A stretch of 64,000 nt of DNA from Dactylococcopsis salina PCC 8305 (GTDB lineage: Bacteria; Cyanobacteriota; Cyanobacteriia; Cyanobacteriales; Rubidibacteraceae), in the NCBI RefSeq assembly GCF_000317615.1, contig NC_019780.1, positions 620,001-684,000 of the forward strand. The letters are read 5' to 3'. Both the position numbers and the translations under genes were made by a program. The notes under the pieces are model-generated. The model had not been told where the DNA came from. It saw only the letters and a program-made list of their open reading frames with translations, and did no database searches. Positions 45,822 through 55,959 of this stretch are shown here, piece after piece. The number at the start of each line of letters is the position of its first letter. Within the stretch, counting starts at the first letter, position 1.

Positions 45822-46035
45822 TCATGTAGTAATGAAAACTTCTTCATAGTTGTCCATTGCTTCTCTACGAGCCTCCTCGCGATTTAATTCCAGAATGTCT
45901 TGTAGAGCTTCTCGTAAACTTTCAATCAGTTCCTCTTTAGTCGCTTCGGTGAGCATTAACCCCTTTCACTTCCTCGATCCATCCAATCCACCAATCGCCA
46001 TCTTTTTTCAGAATTGCTGTAAATTGAGTTGCCAT
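45822..46035 (-). pseudogene. HicB-like antitoxin, frameshifted
   Basis: From ATG 46035 the frame reads MATQFTAILKKDGDWWIGWI then EEVKGVN, a typical HicB-like start. The rest of the protein, EATKEELIESLREALQDILE then LNREEARREAMDNYEEV, is in another frame, to a stop at 45822-45824. A single-base change near 45955-45965 explains the break. No HicA partner is visible upstream, where only heptamer repeats are found. Confidence 0.7.
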
Positions 46036-46076
46036 GAATTACTATTTCTAATAAAAGCAGTTCTAATTATAGCAGT

Positions 46077-46165
46077 CCTCTTGCCTTTTGCCTCTTGCCT
46101 TTTGCCTCTTGCCTTTTGCCTTTTGCCTTTTGCCTTTTGCCTTTTGCCTTTTGCCTTTTGCCTTA
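46077..46165 (+). repeat. Heptanucleotide repeat (TTGCCTY)n
   Basis: About twelve tandem 7-bp units, TTGCCTT or TTGCCTC, are the same as the core of the family B MITEs but here without the flanking arms. They lie immediately after the stop of the MlaD-like gene. Confidence 0.9.
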
Positions 46166-46167
46166 TT

Positions 46168-47325
46168 CTACTTATCTTGAGATTTTTCATTTTTTAACGC
46201 TAATTCCTCCTCTAAATCTTCCGTTGAAGAGAGTAACTCACTTAATCCTTCCACTAAATCTTCTAAATTTTTCCTAAACTCAGGATTCCCCGTTAACTGA
46301 TCAAGATCAGATGTAATTTTTTGAGTGTTTTCAAAAGTTGCTCTCGCCGAATCTAAGGTTTGTTGTAATAAGACTAAATTTTCTTCACTATTCAAGGTTT
46401 CTGAAGCACTTTCTAAGTTTTGGGAAGCCTCAGCAGCGTTAGCGGTTAAACTTTCTAGATCACTAACCATTTTTTCAATATCTGCTTCTTCTAAACCATC
46501 ATTAATACTAATCAATGTCGGGGAAAGGGTTTGGACTAAATTATTTAATTCTTGACTGGTTTTGCTCACTTCTAAAAGTGCTGTTTCAATGTTATCTTGG
46601 TTTTGCACCACGACGCGATCGAGATTATTAATTAAAGTCTCCGCTTGTTCTGCGGTTGAAGCTAATTGTTCTCCAGTTTGTTCGGTAGTTGCGGTTAAAA
46701 CTTTTAATTGTTCGGTGACAGTTCCCGAAATTTCTGCTAATTTTTCACTCACTTCCGCAATGCCATCTGTTGCTTCCTTCGCACTTGCAGTTAATGCCTT
46801 AATATTATTAAATAATTCAGGATCACTAATTAATTCCGCTGCTTGAGAGGTATTTCGGATTAATAAATCAATACTTGCTCCCACTTCCCCTGGAATCGTA
46901 TCCCCTTCACAAACAACAATTTGTGAGTTACAATCTTCGCTAATCGGGTCAATGTTAGATTGTTCGGAAGCTAATTTAACTTGTGGATAAATATCAATTG
47001 AAGTTTCCCCAATTAATCCAGATTGATTCGCTTCTACTAATAAACCTTCGCGGGGAAGACTGAGATCAACGCGATTAATTTTGATATCAATAGCAACTCC
47101 ATTCGCATTGGGATTAATTCCAACAACTTCTCCGACATTAACACCGCGATAACGCACGGGTGAACCTGCTATGACGCGATTTGCATTGTTAAAAGTAACT
47201 GTAATTTTGTAACTCTCTTGTCCCAGTCTAAACCCTCTTAACCAAATAAAAATTCCCCCAAATAACAGGAAACCAAAGATGATTAGTAAGCCAACTGATC
47301 CTTCTCGAATGGTGCGCGATCGCAT
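46168..47325 (-). CDS. MlaD family (MCE domain) lipid-transport protein
   Basis: This 385-residue protein has one N-terminal membrane anchor ([18 protein letters not shown]), then the MCE domain ([45 protein letters not shown]) and a long helical/coiled-coil tail rich in Ala, Glu, Thr. MCE proteins form hexameric substrate-binding rings of ABC lipid importers or exporters between membranes. The ATP-binding subunit lies 29 bases upstream on the same strand. The permease (MlaE) is not in the window. A role in thylakoid or outer-membrane lipid trafficking is inferred from the family. Confidence 0.9.
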   Translation of the reverse strand: MRSRTIREGSVGLLIIFGFLLFGGIFIWLRGFRLGQESYKITVTFNNANRVIAGSPVRYRGVNVGEVVGINPNANGVAIDIKINRVDLSLPREGLLVEANQSGLIGETSIDIYPQVKLASEQSNIDPISEDCNSQIVVCEGDTIPGEVGASIDLLIRNTSQAAELISDPELFNNIKALTASAKEATDGIAEVSEKLAEISGTVTEQLKVLTATTEQTGEQLASTAEQAETLINNLDRVVVQNQDNIETALLEVSKTSQELNNLVQTLSPTLISINDGLEEADIEKMVSDLESLTANAAEASQNLESASETLNSEENLVLLQQTLDSARATFENTQKITSDLDQLTGNPEFRKNLEDLVEGLSELLSSTEDLEEELALKNEKSQDK

Positions 47326-47354
47326 ATTTATTTCCCTATTTAATAATGTTTGTT

Positions 47355-48143
47355 TTAACTACCAATAACACGAATGGGGCCTTCTACACTAGCACTAAAA
47401 AATTGTCTGACCATCGGATGATCAGTGAGATCAATTTCATCCACTTTTCCCTCCCACTGTACTTTACCCCCATAGAGAAATATAACGCGATCGGCGGTGC
47501 GGCGAATGGTGCTATCTTGGTGGCTAACCATGATATAAGTGCCACATCCTGTGTTACTAGAATCCTGTAATTGACGGACTAAATCTTCAATCACAGTTGA
47601 GGCGATCGGATCGAGTCCCGCGGTCGGTTCATCATATAAAATTGCAGCCGGACAACTACTTGGATCATCAGGATCAGACATGATCGCCCGCGCAAAACTG
47701 ACTCGTTTTTTCATCCCTCCTGATAATTGCGCTGGCGATAAATCAGCCGTTCCGGGTAAGCCAACTTTTTCTAAGTTTTCTTCTACTAATTTACGAATTT
47801 TATCACGGGAAATGCGCGATCGTTGATAAAGAGAAAAGCCGACGTTTTCATCAACGGTTAAGGAATCAAATAAGGCAGATTGTTGAAAAACCATGCTAAT
47901 ATTCATCGCGTCTTTATGTTCTTCAATTAATCCTTTTCTTTCTTCTCCTCTAATATAAATTTTGCCTCGATCGGGCGCTAATAATCCAGCAATAATTCTG
48001 AGAATTGTTGACTTTCCAGTTCCTGAAGGGCCAATAATAACCAGTGCTTCTCCTTCATAAATTGTTAAATCAACTTCATTCAAAATTGTTGTTTTTCCAA
48101 AGGTTTTAGAAATCCCTTTTAGTTCAATTAATGGTGAATTCAT
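47355..48143 (-). CDS. ABC transporter ATP-binding protein, MlaF-like
   Basis: This 262-residue ATPase has Walker A IIGPSGTGKSTILR, Q-loop MVFQQSALFDSLTVDENVGF, signature LSPAQLSGGMKKRVSFARA, Walker B AAILYDEPTAGLDP and the switch His in YIMVSHQ. The sequence groups with the Mla/Mce lipid transport ATPases. It is followed by the MCE-domain gene 29 bases downstream, so the pair forms the energising and substrate-handling parts of one transporter. Confidence 0.92.
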   Translation of the reverse strand: MNSPLIELKGISKTFGKTTILNEVDLTIYEGEALVIIGPSGTGKSTILRIIAGLLAPDRGKIYIRGEERKGLIEEHKDAMNISMVFQQSALFDSLTVDENVGFSLYQRSRISRDKIRKLVEENLEKVGLPGTADLSPAQLSGGMKKRVSFARAIMSDPDDPSSCPAAILYDEPTAGLDPIASTVIEDLVRQLQDSSNTGCGTYIMVSHQDSTIRRTADRVIFLYGGKVQWEGKVDEIDLTDHPMVRQFFSASVEGPIRVIGS

Positions 48144-48215
48144 TACTTTTAGGCTTACCTTAACGACGTTTTCTGGTCACTGCGAAACACCATTCGCTCC
48201 GATTTTATTAGATTT

Positions 48216-48965
48216 TTAAATAAATTGGAAATAACTTAATCCCTCGATAATTCCTTCCGCATAATTATTGTTTGCTAAATAACGGTAGTTGGTCTGATTT
48301 TGTTCGTACCATTTTCGCAGTTCAGGTTTAGCATTTCCCACTAAAATTCCTCTGGGTGTTCCTGTCTTAAATAAAGCGATATCATTACCCGAATCTCCAC
48401 AAACCACTGTTTTTGCATCGTCCATTCCTAATTTATTTTGTAAAAATTGTACGGCTAATCCTTTATCGGCGACTTGTGGTAAAATATCTAAGTCTTTACT
48501 ACCGCTATAAATTAGTTTAACGTCTAAGTTCTCTTGTTGAAAGGCTGTTTTTAATTGATTTATTATCGGTTCTGCTGTTTCTGGATTGAGATTAAAACTC
48601 ACTTTAAATTGTCCCTGTTCTGAGTCTGGTTGTGGTCTTATTTCCGAAAATTTAGCTGTAATTTCTAGGACTTGATTTCGCTGCCAATTTTGAGATAATA
48701 AACTCGCCCATTCTCGATCGAGTTCTCCAGTTTCAGGATGAAAATAAACTTCAGTTCCTACGGCTGCGATGAGTGCATCTGGTTGTAAAAGAGATTTTTC
48801 TTGGGTTAATTTTTGATATAAAAACAGCGATCGCCCTGTGGCATAAACAATTTTTGTTCCGTATTCAAGACGATGCTGATCTAAAATCTGATTTAGTTTT
48901 TCTAACGCTCGATCGTCGCCAACTAGAGTATTATCAAGATCACTAATAAATAAAAATTTGTTCAT
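48216..48965 (-). CDS. spp: Sucrose-phosphate phosphatase
   Basis: This 249-residue HAD-superfamily phosphatase of the S6PP family hydrolyses sucrose-6-phosphate to sucrose. HAD motif I is FISDLDNTLVGDD, motif II is VYATGRS, and motif IV is VVCGDSGNDIALF. The sugar-binding cap segment GTEVYFHPETGELDREW is present. Length matches cyanobacterial SPPs (about 245). Sucrose is a common salt-stress solute in cyanobacteria. The sucrose-phosphate synthase gene is not adjacent. Confidence 0.9.
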   Translation of the reverse strand: MNKFLFISDLDNTLVGDDRALEKLNQILDQHRLEYGTKIVYATGRSLFLYQKLTQEKSLLQPDALIAAVGTEVYFHPETGELDREWASLLSQNWQRNQVLEITAKFSEIRPQPDSEQGQFKVSFNLNPETAEPIINQLKTAFQQENLDVKLIYSGSKDLDILPQVADKGLAVQFLQNKLGMDDAKTVVCGDSGNDIALFKTGTPRGILVGNAKPELRKWYEQNQTNYRYLANNNYAEGIIEGLSYFQFI

Positions 48966-49019
48966 TTTTTAATCACTCAAATCATCTTGTTTTTCTAAAA
49001 ATAATGTAAAAAATTGATT

Positions 49020-49105
49020 AATTTCCCCTCCTTTTCAAGATGAATTGCCCCCCCCCTTTCAAGATGAATTGTCCCCCCCTTTCAAAGGGGGGTTAGGGGG
49101 GATTA
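49020..49105. repeat. C-run/G-run repeats between spp and hydrolase
   Basis: Two copies of CCTTTTCAAGATGAATTG(C/T)CCCCC are followed by a CCCCCCTTTCAAAGGGGGGTTA hairpin. The rest of the 359-base gap (48966-49324) is AT-rich and shows no gene. Any promoter for the hydrolase should lie at 49190-49300. Confidence 0.65.
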
Positions 49106-49324
49106 ATCTACAAGTCTTATCGCCTTGCTATAGCGTATCAAATATCGTCATTGTAACAATTCCTTTTCAGTTTAGAATCAAGTTATAAAAACGTTATCTT
49201 TCGTATAGGAAAAAGTTAAGACAATTGGGAGATGTACTTTTTTTTGTTATATTAAACTTGCGATTAATTCAAACTGATTAATTAGATCAATTCTCTATTG
49301 CTAGAATGGGTGAGGTTAATAAAG

Positions 49325-50269
49325 ATGAAAAGCTGGTGGCAAAATACTTTTCCAGAAGGACTCAAAATGTTACCTGTTCACAGCCCCGAAGGTGAAGTTC
49401 ATCACCTCGCTTATGGGGAAAAAGGAGAGGGACATCCGATTATTTTCTTACATGGAATCGGAAGCTGGAGTTATAGTTGGCGCAGACTGATTCCGATTTT
49501 AGCCCAACAGTATCGTGTAATTGCCTTTGATGCAACGGGACATGGTTTTTCTGATAAACCTTCTCGATGGAATATTACACAATTACAGCAGGAATTATCG
49601 CAGATTATTGATGCTTTGTGTGATGAACCAGCGACAGTAATTGCACAATCTTTAGGAGGATTAGTAAGTTTAGCAACAGCGATCGATGATCCTCAATATT
49701 TGTCTCGTTTGGTATTAGTCAATGCTGCGGTTTTTCCAGAGGAATTACCCAGTGTGGGAATGCGTTTTTTAGCACAAGTTCCGTTGGGAATAGTCAGAGA
49801 ATTTGATCACTCACGGTTAGTTAAACCGTTAGCCCCTGTGGTGCGAGAAATAGTTCGTTTCGCCCGTCGGGAAGTGGTGACAAATCCCGAAATGAGTCGC
49901 TATGAGGATGTTTACGCGCTAACCTATCCCTTTATTGAAAACCCAGGGGCGATCGCGCATTTTACCCAAACCTTACAACAAGCGGCGCTGGAAATTGATT
50001 GTATCGAAAAACAACAGCCGAACCTAATTACTTATGTTCAAAATCATCTTAAAGATGTTACCTGTCCGACTTTAATTTTATGGGGCGATCGCGATCGGTG
50101 GTTTCCCCTTTCTCATGGGGAAAAACTCCAACATCATCTCCCCAATTCCCGTTTAGAAATCCTCGAAAACTGTGGACATGACGCGATCGCCTGTGCTTCG
50201 GAACAAATCGAGAAAAGAGTGATCAATTTCCTCCAAGAAGAAACCACCGTTACACCTTCTCACCCGTAA
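49325..50269 (+). CDS. Alpha/beta hydrolase
   Basis: This 314-residue alpha/beta-fold hydrolase has oxyanion loop [12 protein letters not shown], nucleophile elbow [11 protein letters not shown] (Ser), acid [13 protein letters not shown] (Asp) and catalytic His in [10 protein letters not shown] start at ATG 49325 ([12 protein letters not shown]), with GAGG upstream. A TTG 27 bases earlier is in frame but unsupported. The 3' end overlaps miaB by 20 bases in convergent orientation. The substrate is unknown. Confidence 0.88.
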   Translation: MKSWWQNTFPEGLKMLPVHSPEGEVHHLAYGEKGEGHPIIFLHGIGSWSYSWRRLIPILAQQYRVIAFDATGHGFSDKPSRWNITQLQQELSQIIDALCDEPATVIAQSLGGLVSLATAIDDPQYLSRLVLVNAAVFPEELPSVGMRFLAQVPLGIVREFDHSRLVKPLAPVVREIVRFARREVVTNPEMSRYEDVYALTYPFIENPGAIAHFTQTLQQAALEIDCIEKQQPNLITYVQNHLKDVTCPTLILWGDRDRWFPLSHGEKLQHHLPNSRLEILENCGHDAIACASEQIEKRVINFLQEETTVTPSHP

Positions 50270-51593
50270 GACTAAAAGCCCTCACGTCTGTAATTTTCAC
50301 CGACACTTGTTTTCCATACAACTGTTCAATGTCGCCGTTAAAGAAGGTTAAACGGTTGGTGCGAGTACGCCCCATTACTTGTGACTGATCTTTGGGGTTT
50401 TGTCCTTCCACTAACACTTCCTCAACTCGATCGAGATAACGCTGCGATCGAGCCGCCGCACTGGTTGAAACTAAATGATTCAACCGTTGTAAGCGATCGC
50501 TTTTCACCTCATCACTGAGTTGATCTTCCCAGTTTGCCGCCGGTGTTCCGGGACGCGGCGAATAAGCAGCAGTGTTCAACTGATCAAACTCCACATCATC
50601 TACCAGTTTTAACGTATTCTGAAACTGTTCTTCCGTCTCTCCAGGAAAAGCAACGATCGCATCAGCACTAATCGCCGCATCAGGGAGATAGTGACGAATT
50701 TTATCCACAATCCGCCGATACTTCTCATGGGTGTAACCGCGAGACATTGCTTTCAGAATCTCATTATCTCCCGATTGAAAGGGAATATGAAAATGTTCAC
50801 AAACTTTGGGTAACTCAGCACAGGCTTTAATCAAACGTTCCGTAAAGTAACGGGGATGACTGGTCGCAAACCGAATCCGTTCAATCCCTGGCACATCATG
50901 GACATAATACAGTAAATCCGTAAAGGTGTGTTTATGTCGTCCCTCTGGGGTTGATCCTGGCAAATCGCGCCCATAGGCATCAATATTCTGTCCTAAAAGC
51001 GTTACTTCCTGATATCCTTGCGCCGCTAAAGTTTCCATTTCCTCCCGAATTGCTTCTGGGGTGCGAGATTGTTCTACGCCGCGCACATTGGGAACAACAC
51101 AATAACTGCAGCGTTCATTACAACCATAAATCACATTTACCCATGCACTAATATCACTATCGCGACGAGGTTTCGTGATATCTTCCATGATATAAATTGG
51201 TTCAGTGGCAACCACTTGATTTCCCTCTTGGACTTGTTCGAGAAGATCGCCCAAACGGTTCGCGTGTTGAGGACCCATCACCAAATCTAATTCGGGAACT
51301 CGTCGTAATAGCTTTTCCCCTTCTTGTTGCGCCACACAACCCGCAACCACTAACGTTAAATCAGCAGATTTCTGTTTCCGCTTTGCCTGTCGTCCTAAAT
51401 AAGAATAAACCTTTTGCTCGGCATTATCCCGAATCGTGCAAGTGTTGTAAACCACTAAATCAGCTAAATAGGGGTCTTCCTCAGCTTGATAACCCATCGC
51501 ATCTAAAATGCCAGCCATGCGTTCCGAGTCAGCTTTATTCATCTGACAGCCAAAGGTTGTAATGTGATAACGGCGAGGTGCAGTAGAGGTCAT
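50250..51593 (-). CDS. miaB: tRNA-2-methylthio-N6-dimethylallyladenosine synthase
   Basis: This 447-residue radical-SAM methylthiotransferase modifies A37 of tRNAs reading UNN codons. It has the N-terminal UPF0004 domain with cluster cysteines in [25 protein letters not shown] and VVAGCVAQ. The radical-SAM CxxxCxxC is in [17 protein letters not shown], and [20 protein letters not shown] and a C-terminal TRAM domain (VLVEGQN...GRTRTNRL) follow. MiaB fits better than RimO because of the GCQMN start and length. Confidence 0.94.
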   Translation of the reverse strand: MTSTAPRRYHITTFGCQMNKADSERMAGILDAMGYQAEEDPYLADLVVYNTCTIRDNAEQKVYSYLGRQAKRKQKSADLTLVVAGCVAQQEGEKLLRRVPELDLVMGPQHANRLGDLLEQVQEGNQVVATEPIYIMEDITKPRRDSDISAWVNVIYGCNERCSYCVVPNVRGVEQSRTPEAIREEMETLAAQGYQEVTLLGQNIDAYGRDLPGSTPEGRHKHTFTDLLYYVHDVPGIERIRFATSHPRYFTERLIKACAELPKVCEHFHIPFQSGDNEILKAMSRGYTHEKYRRIVDKIRHYLPDAAISADAIVAFPGETEEQFQNTLKLVDDVEFDQLNTAAYSPRPGTPAANWEDQLSDEVKSDRLQRLNHLVSTSAAARSQRYLDRVEEVLVEGQNPKDQSQVMGRTRTNRLTFFNGDIEQLYGKQVSVKITDVRAFSLTGEKV

Positions 51594-51625
51594 GGTTTAA
51601 ACTCGTTCCAAAGTGCATCAAACAA

Positions 51626-51651
51626 CAAAAAAAAAGCAGGCGATCGCCTGC
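51626..51651 (-). terminator. Rho-independent terminator after amt
   Basis: On the minus strand a perfect palindrome GCAGGCGATCGCCTGC (51636-51651) is followed by nine T residues. It lies 56-71 bases beyond the amt stop, between amt and miaB. The hairpin core is a GCGATCGC octamer (HIP1). Confidence 0.85.
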
Positions 51652-51706
51652 ATATCGTATATTAACGTATTCTTACGCTTGTGGGAGCCGCCCACCTAGA
51701 TTGAGA

Positions 51707-53176
51707 TTAAGTTTCGGAACTACGAGGAACTTCTCCCCCTTTGCTTCCCATAGAAGCCGTGCGACCACCCGTTAACACATCAGCTTCCTTCACAAAGCCA
51801 CTGTATGCTTCCATGGCGTGTTCGCCAATATCGAGTCCTTGCACTTCTTCTTCCATGCTGACACGAATCCCGATCGTTGCTTTCAAAACGCCCCAAACAA
51901 TGGCACTAAAGACAACCGTAAAGCCACCAATCGCGAGGATTCCAATCAGTTGCGTAATGATACTGGTTTCACCATGAAAGATGCCCACAGCGAGAGTTCC
52001 CCAAACACCGCAGACTAAGTGAACCGAAATCGCACCCACAGGATCATCAACCTTCATTTTGTCGAAGAATGTCACCGCAAACACGACAATCACGCCCGCG
52101 ATCGCGCCGATAATCACCGCAGAGATGTAATTCACTGACGCACAGCCAGCAGTAATTCCCACCAAACCAGCAAGAATACCATTAATAATCATAGATAAAT
52201 CAGGCTTACCATCTTTGATCCAAGCCGTCGCTGTTGCCGCCACACCACCAGCAGCCGCCGATAAATTAGTGGTTAAGGCAATATAGGGAACATTCGCTGT
52301 CGCTGCCAACTCCGAACCAGGGTTAAAGCCAAACCAACCGATCCATAGAATTAAACAACCGAGAGTCGCAAGACTCATATTGTGACCAGGGATGGCGCTA
52401 CTACCTCCATCTTCCCGATATTTTCCAGTACGGGGACCGACAAAGATCGCACCGACTAAAGCCGCCCAACCGCCAACGGAATGGACAATGGTTGAGCCAG
52501 CGAAGTCATTAAATCCCATTGCACCTAACCAGGTGCCATCCCACGTCCAACGTCCGCTAATGGGATAGGAAATAGCGACTAACAGAAAGCTGAAAATTAA
52601 AAACGCATCAAATTTAACCCTTTCTGCGACCGCACCAGAAACAATGGTCGCCGCTGTAGCAGCAAAAGCAACTTGGAATAAAAACGAAATCGCAACGGGA
52701 ACTCCATCGGGATAGGCTGCGTCTCCATAGGGAGTGGGATCATTGCTAAAGAAAAATCCCGATGTCCCGATGAAAGCGTTGCCGTTGCCGTACATGAAAG
52801 CAAACCCGATCGCCCAGTATGCGATCGTCGCCACAGCAAAGACAATCAAATTCTTGGACAGAATATTAACCGCATTTTTTCGGCGACAGAATCCCGTTTC
52901 TAGCATTCCGAACCCTGCATTCATAAAAATGACTAGCACAGATGCAAATAGCAGGAAAATAGAATCGAGTACGGCTCGTAACTCTTCCACCGTTTCCGGT
53001 GCGCCAAAACCTTGGGCTTGGGCGGCGCTTTCCCAAACTACCACAATAACTGCTGTTAAGGGAATACAAGCAAGCCAGTAAGGAGAAAAAGAGCGGGTAA
53101 TCACTCGTAACGGTTTTAACAGGGGTAAATCCCAAAGGGTTGTTTTTTTAGGTTTAGATTTTGATTGAGACATCAT
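51707..53176 (-). CDS. amt: Ammonium transporter
   Basis: This 489-residue Amt-family channel in the cytoplasmic membrane has a leading hydrophobic segment and about eleven transmembrane helices. Conserved segments include [39 protein letters not shown] and [18 protein letters not shown], carrying the paired pore histidines, and [18 protein letters not shown]. Two adjacent ATG codons (53176 and 53173) are possible starts. An NtcA-type site is present 110 bases upstream, so expression should rise on nitrogen limitation. A terminator follows. Confidence 0.95.
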   Translation of the reverse strand: MMSQSKSKPKKTTLWDLPLLKPLRVITRSFSPYWLACIPLTAVIVVVWESAAQAQGFGAPETVEELRAVLDSIFLLFASVLVIFMNAGFGMLETGFCRRKNAVNILSKNLIVFAVATIAYWAIGFAFMYGNGNAFIGTSGFFFSNDPTPYGDAAYPDGVPVAISFLFQVAFAATAATIVSGAVAERVKFDAFLIFSFLLVAISYPISGRWTWDGTWLGAMGFNDFAGSTIVHSVGGWAALVGAIFVGPRTGKYREDGGSSAIPGHNMSLATLGCLILWIGWFGFNPGSELAATANVPYIALTTNLSAAAGGVAATATAWIKDGKPDLSMIINGILAGLVGITAGCASVNYISAVIIGAIAGVIVVFAVTFFDKMKVDDPVGAISVHLVCGVWGTLAVGIFHGETSIITQLIGILAIGGFTVVFSAIVWGVLKATIGIRVSMEEEVQGLDIGEHAMEAYSGFVKEADVLTGGRTASMGSKGGEVPRSSET

Positions 53177-53285
53177 TCCTTAACTTTCCTAATGAGGATG
53201 GGTAACACATCTAATAATAATCTCTATTGATTCGATTTAATCACCGGAATGACTCAAATTTTGTATTTTTTGCTTCATCTTTTCT

Positions 53286-53299
53286 GTATCTGAACATAC
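53286..53299 (-). promoter_or_regulatory. NtcA-binding site upstream of amt
   Basis: GTATGTTCAGATAC on the minus strand is a perfect GTA-N8-TAC, the binding consensus of the cyanobacterial nitrogen regulator NtcA. It lies about 110 bases before the amt start. A -10-like AATACAAAAT follows some 20 bases downstream, the spacing of NtcA-activated promoters. Confidence 0.75.
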
Positions 53300-53426
53300 A
53301 TTTTTTGCATCAATGGCTCAAAATAAGTTGCGGTTTGATACCGTGGGAAAGGCGGTTAATCCTGTATCGTGGGTTGCATAAACTTTCCAAGCATTTGAGT
53401 TAAGGTAGAGGTGGAGATAGTTATTA

Positions 53427-53648
53427 ATGCAAAAAAGCAGAAGTCCTATGGCAAGTACAACCATCGAAAAACAAGAATTTTCTGAAGATGAAGCGATCTG
53501 GGAAAACCTACGAAGCGCGATCGCAGCCAGTTCCGGCTTTAGCAGTTGGCAACTCGAAAACGAACTCAATCCCACCGAATCTCAAGAAAACATTGACGAG
53601 CAAGTTCGCACTTATCTACGAGAAACCTTAGAAACCCTTGCTTATTAA
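53427..53648 (+). CDS. Small conserved-type hypothetical protein
   Basis: This 73-residue acidic soluble protein has the segments EFSEDEAIWENLRSAIAASS and DEQVRTYLRETLETLAY. GGAG lies 10 bases before ATG 53427. A second ATG at 53448 (MASTTIEK) is also plausible. No domain is recognised. A downstream dyad around CTCCCCT...AGGGGAG (53674-53703) followed by T residues may be its terminator. It precedes pspA on the same strand. Confidence 0.65.
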   Translation: MQKSRSPMASTTIEKQEFSEDEAIWENLRSAIAASSGFSSWQLENELNPTESQENIDEQVRTYLRETLETLAY

Positions 53649-53759
53649 ATCATCTTGGAAACCAAGTCATGACTCCCCTGCGATTAGCCACCTCAAGGGG
53701 AGTTTTGCTATTTTAAGTTATCATCATTTTTAAAGGAACGACTTAACAACTAACAAACA

Positions 53760-54503
53760 ATGGGTTTTTTACAACGTCTCTGGCGCATCATTAAAGCTAA
53801 CATCAACAGTGTCCTGCAAAAAACCGAAGACCCAGAAAAAATTCTGGAACAAGCGGTTTCCGATATGCAGGAAGATTTGGTGAAACTCAGACAAGCAGTT
53901 GCTCAGGCGATCGCGTCCCAAAAACGCACCGAACGCCAAGCCAACCAAGCGAAAAACACCGCAGAAGAATGGAAAAAACGCGCTCAACTGGCTTTAGAAA
54001 AAGGAAATGAGGAACTGGCGAGAGAAGCATTAACTCGCCGCCAAAACTACCAACAAACGGCGGATAGTTTGGGAGAACAACTGGAACAACAAAACCAAGT
54101 CATCGACAAATTAAAAGCCGATATGCGGAAATTAGAAAGTAAAATTTCCGAGGCAAAAAACAAAAAAGATATGTATATCGCCAGAGCGCGGTCAGCAGAA
54201 GCCACTCAGAGAGTCAGCGAGTTTATGCAGGGGGTAAACACAGGAAGTTCTCTCAGTGCCTTTGAACAAATGGAAGAAAAAGTAACGGAAATGGAAGCCT
54301 CCGCCGAAGCCACCGCAGAAATGCGACAAGATGACATCGAACAGCAATTTGCATCCTTAGAACAGGGGGGAAGTGTTGATGCGGAGTTAAACCAGATGAA
54401 ACAGCAATCCCAGAGTCGATCGCAACAAAAAGAACGTACCGAAGCACAACAAGCTGAAGTGGATCAAGAATTAGAAAAACTGCGCTCAGAGTTGAAACAG
54501 TAA
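53760..54503 (+). CDS. PspA/IM30 (Vipp1) family membrane-remodelling protein
   Basis: This 247-residue, almost wholly helical protein starts with the amphipathic helix MGFLQRLWRIIKANINSVL, which is typical of PspA/Vipp1 membrane binding. A long coiled coil follows (EDPEKILEQAVSDMQEDLVK onward). The C-terminal AEVDQELEKLRSELKQ resembles the extra Vipp1 helix, so a thylakoid-biogenesis Vipp1 role is more likely than classical PspA. These proteins assemble ESCRT-III-like rings and rods on membranes. The next gene starts 3 bases after its stop. Confidence 0.9.
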   Translation: MGFLQRLWRIIKANINSVLQKTEDPEKILEQAVSDMQEDLVKLRQAVAQAIASQKRTERQANQAKNTAEEWKKRAQLALEKGNEELAREALTRRQNYQQTADSLGEQLEQQNQVIDKLKADMRKLESKISEAKNKKDMYIARARSAEATQRVSEFMQGVNTGSSLSAFEQMEEKVTEMEASAEATAEMRQDDIEQQFASLEQGGSVDAELNQMKQQSQSRSQQKERTEAQQAEVDQELEKLRSELKQ

Positions 54504-54506
54504 CCG

Positions 54507-54926
54507 ATGGAAAGAGGATTAATCTGGCTTCCCCTGTTGGGGTTATTTATTGGTTTGGCTTATGCCGGTTGGAATGAATATCAAAAAGTAGAATCCTATC
54601 GCCGTTGGGCCGAAGGCTTCGATCGAGCAAAATATGATGTTTACGCCGTCTTAGGTCAAAAAGACGATACGATCGTCTGGGGAAAACCCACTCGCAGCGA
54701 ACCGAAAGAGATACAAACCTTTTCCTTAAAAGATGTTTCCGAGATTCAATTAGAAATTGATCAAAAACCCGTTTCCGTAGAAGCATCACCTCCTCAAGGA
54801 AAAGCCAACATTTGTTTTCGGTTTAGGAATGGGGAAAAAGTAGAAATTCCTTTTACTCAAACCTCCCTCGCCGCCCAATGGACAAAAAAACTCCAAGAAC
54901 TAACTAACCACAACCTCCCAAAATGA
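54507..54926 (+). CDS. Membrane-anchored hypothetical protein coupled to pspA
   Basis: This 139-residue protein has one N-terminal transmembrane segment (LIWLPLLGLFIGLAYAGW). The soluble part is predominantly beta: YDVYAVLGQKDDTIVWGKPT and ISEIQ-type strands ending in NICFRFRNGEKVEIPFT. ATG 54507 lies 3 bases after pspA, so the two are very likely co-expressed and the product may act on membranes with the IM30 protein. No known domain is recognised. Confidence 0.75.
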   Translation: MERGLIWLPLLGLFIGLAYAGWNEYQKVESYRRWAEGFDRAKYDVYAVLGQKDDTIVWGKPTRSEPKEIQTFSLKDVSEIQLEIDQKPVSVEASPPQGKANICFRFRNGEKVEIPFTQTSLAAQWTKKLQELTNHNLPK

Positions 54927-54976
54927 TATAACCTGTCTTTGGTGTATCGTTTTGTGAAGACATCAAGGAGATTATC

Positions 54977-55426
54977 TTGGAACGCACATTTATTATGATC
55001 AAGCCTGACGGCGTACAACGAGGCTTAACTGGAGAAATCATCAAACGCCTAGAACAAAAAGGGTTTAACCTCATCGGAATGAAGATGATGAGTGTTTCGC
55101 GGGAACTCGCAGAAAAACACTACGACGTTCACCGTGACAAACCTTTTTTTGGGAACTTAGTTGAATTTATTATTTCCGCGCCAGTGGTAGCGATGGTTTG
55201 GGAAGGAGAAGGGGTCGTCGCTTCCGCCAGAAAAATTATCGGCGCAACTAACCCCCTGAGTGCTGAACCTGGAACCATTCGTGGCGATTATGGAATTAGT
55301 ATTGGACGGAATTTAATTCATGGGTCTGATGCGGTAGAAACCGCACAACGAGAGATTTCTCTCTGGTTTGAAGAAACGGAACTTTCCAGTTGGGAAGCCG
55401 CGTTGAAAACCTGGATTTACGAATAA
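54977..55426 (+). CDS. ndk: Nucleoside diphosphate kinase
   Basis: This 149-residue enzyme transfers the gamma-phosphate between nucleoside triphosphates and diphosphates through a phosphohistidine. The active-site segment is [18 protein letters not shown], and the N-terminus [16 protein letters not shown] is conserved. Translation starts at TTG 54977: AAGGAG ends 6 bases upstream and no ATG fits the family N-terminus. Length is normal. Confidence 0.97.
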   Translation: MERTFIMIKPDGVQRGLTGEIIKRLEQKGFNLIGMKMMSVSRELAEKHYDVHRDKPFFGNLVEFIISAPVVAMVWEGEGVVASARKIIGATNPLSAEPGTIRGDYGISIGRNLIHGSDAVETAQREISLWFEETELSSWEAALKTWIYE

Positions 55427-55489
55427 AATCGCAACGGATTAATTACTGGGGTGAACCAGCATTCACCCCTCCATTTTTGAAAAGTCAAG

Positions 55490-55875
55490 TTACAGTAATA
55501 AAATCTGAATTGAGGGTAGGGTTTGCCTTGCCCACCCTACGAAACTATTGAACAAGGAAATATTCTCAATATTATGAATGGTCTGAATTCTGAAGAAAAA
55601 GAAATCTTAGAAAGTGTTGAAAAAGAAGAATGGAAAAGCGTTGAAAATCTATCCCAAGAAATTAAACGTTATCAAACTTATGCTAGTCATCAAATCAATC
55701 AGCAAAAAATAGAAGTGAATTTATCTGTAGAAGATAGTCAAAAATTTCAAGATCAAAGTAGGTTGGGTGACAACCAATAAAAGTAGGTTGGGTGACAACC
55801 TAACATCAGCAGCTCAAAGTAGGTTGGGTGACAACATTGACGGTAGGGTGGGCAAGGCAAACCCTACGAAACTAC
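55490..55875. repeat. Cluster of GTAGGGTTTGCC / GTAGGTTGGGTG dispersed repeats
   Basis: GTAGGGTTTGCCTTGCCCAC (about 55517) and its reverse complement (about 55842-55866) bracket the small gene at 55574. Between them lie three copies of AGTAGGTTGGGTGACAAC. The outer pair forms long inverted repeats. The same motif occurs at 56695-56720, 57003-57030 and 57403-57425. Confidence 0.75.
55574..55780 (+). pseudogene. Antitoxin-like protein truncated by a repeat
   Basis: From ATG 55574 the frame reads MNGLNSEEKEILESVEKEEW, then QKIEVNLSVEDSQKFQ. This resembles BrnA/CopG-like cyanobacterial antitoxins (MN-LT-EE-EIL ... RINIRLS-KDLE). The C-terminal ribbon-helix-helix part is replaced by RLGDNQ, encoded by the GTAGGTTGGGTG repeat. 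No toxin gene is adjacent. Confidence 0.5.
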
Positions 55876-55959
55876 TGGTTTTACTCCTGTTGCACATTAA
55901 CGAAAAAGGCAATTGATGTTATTCTTACCAAGTATAGCAATCCCAAATAACTCGTAAAT

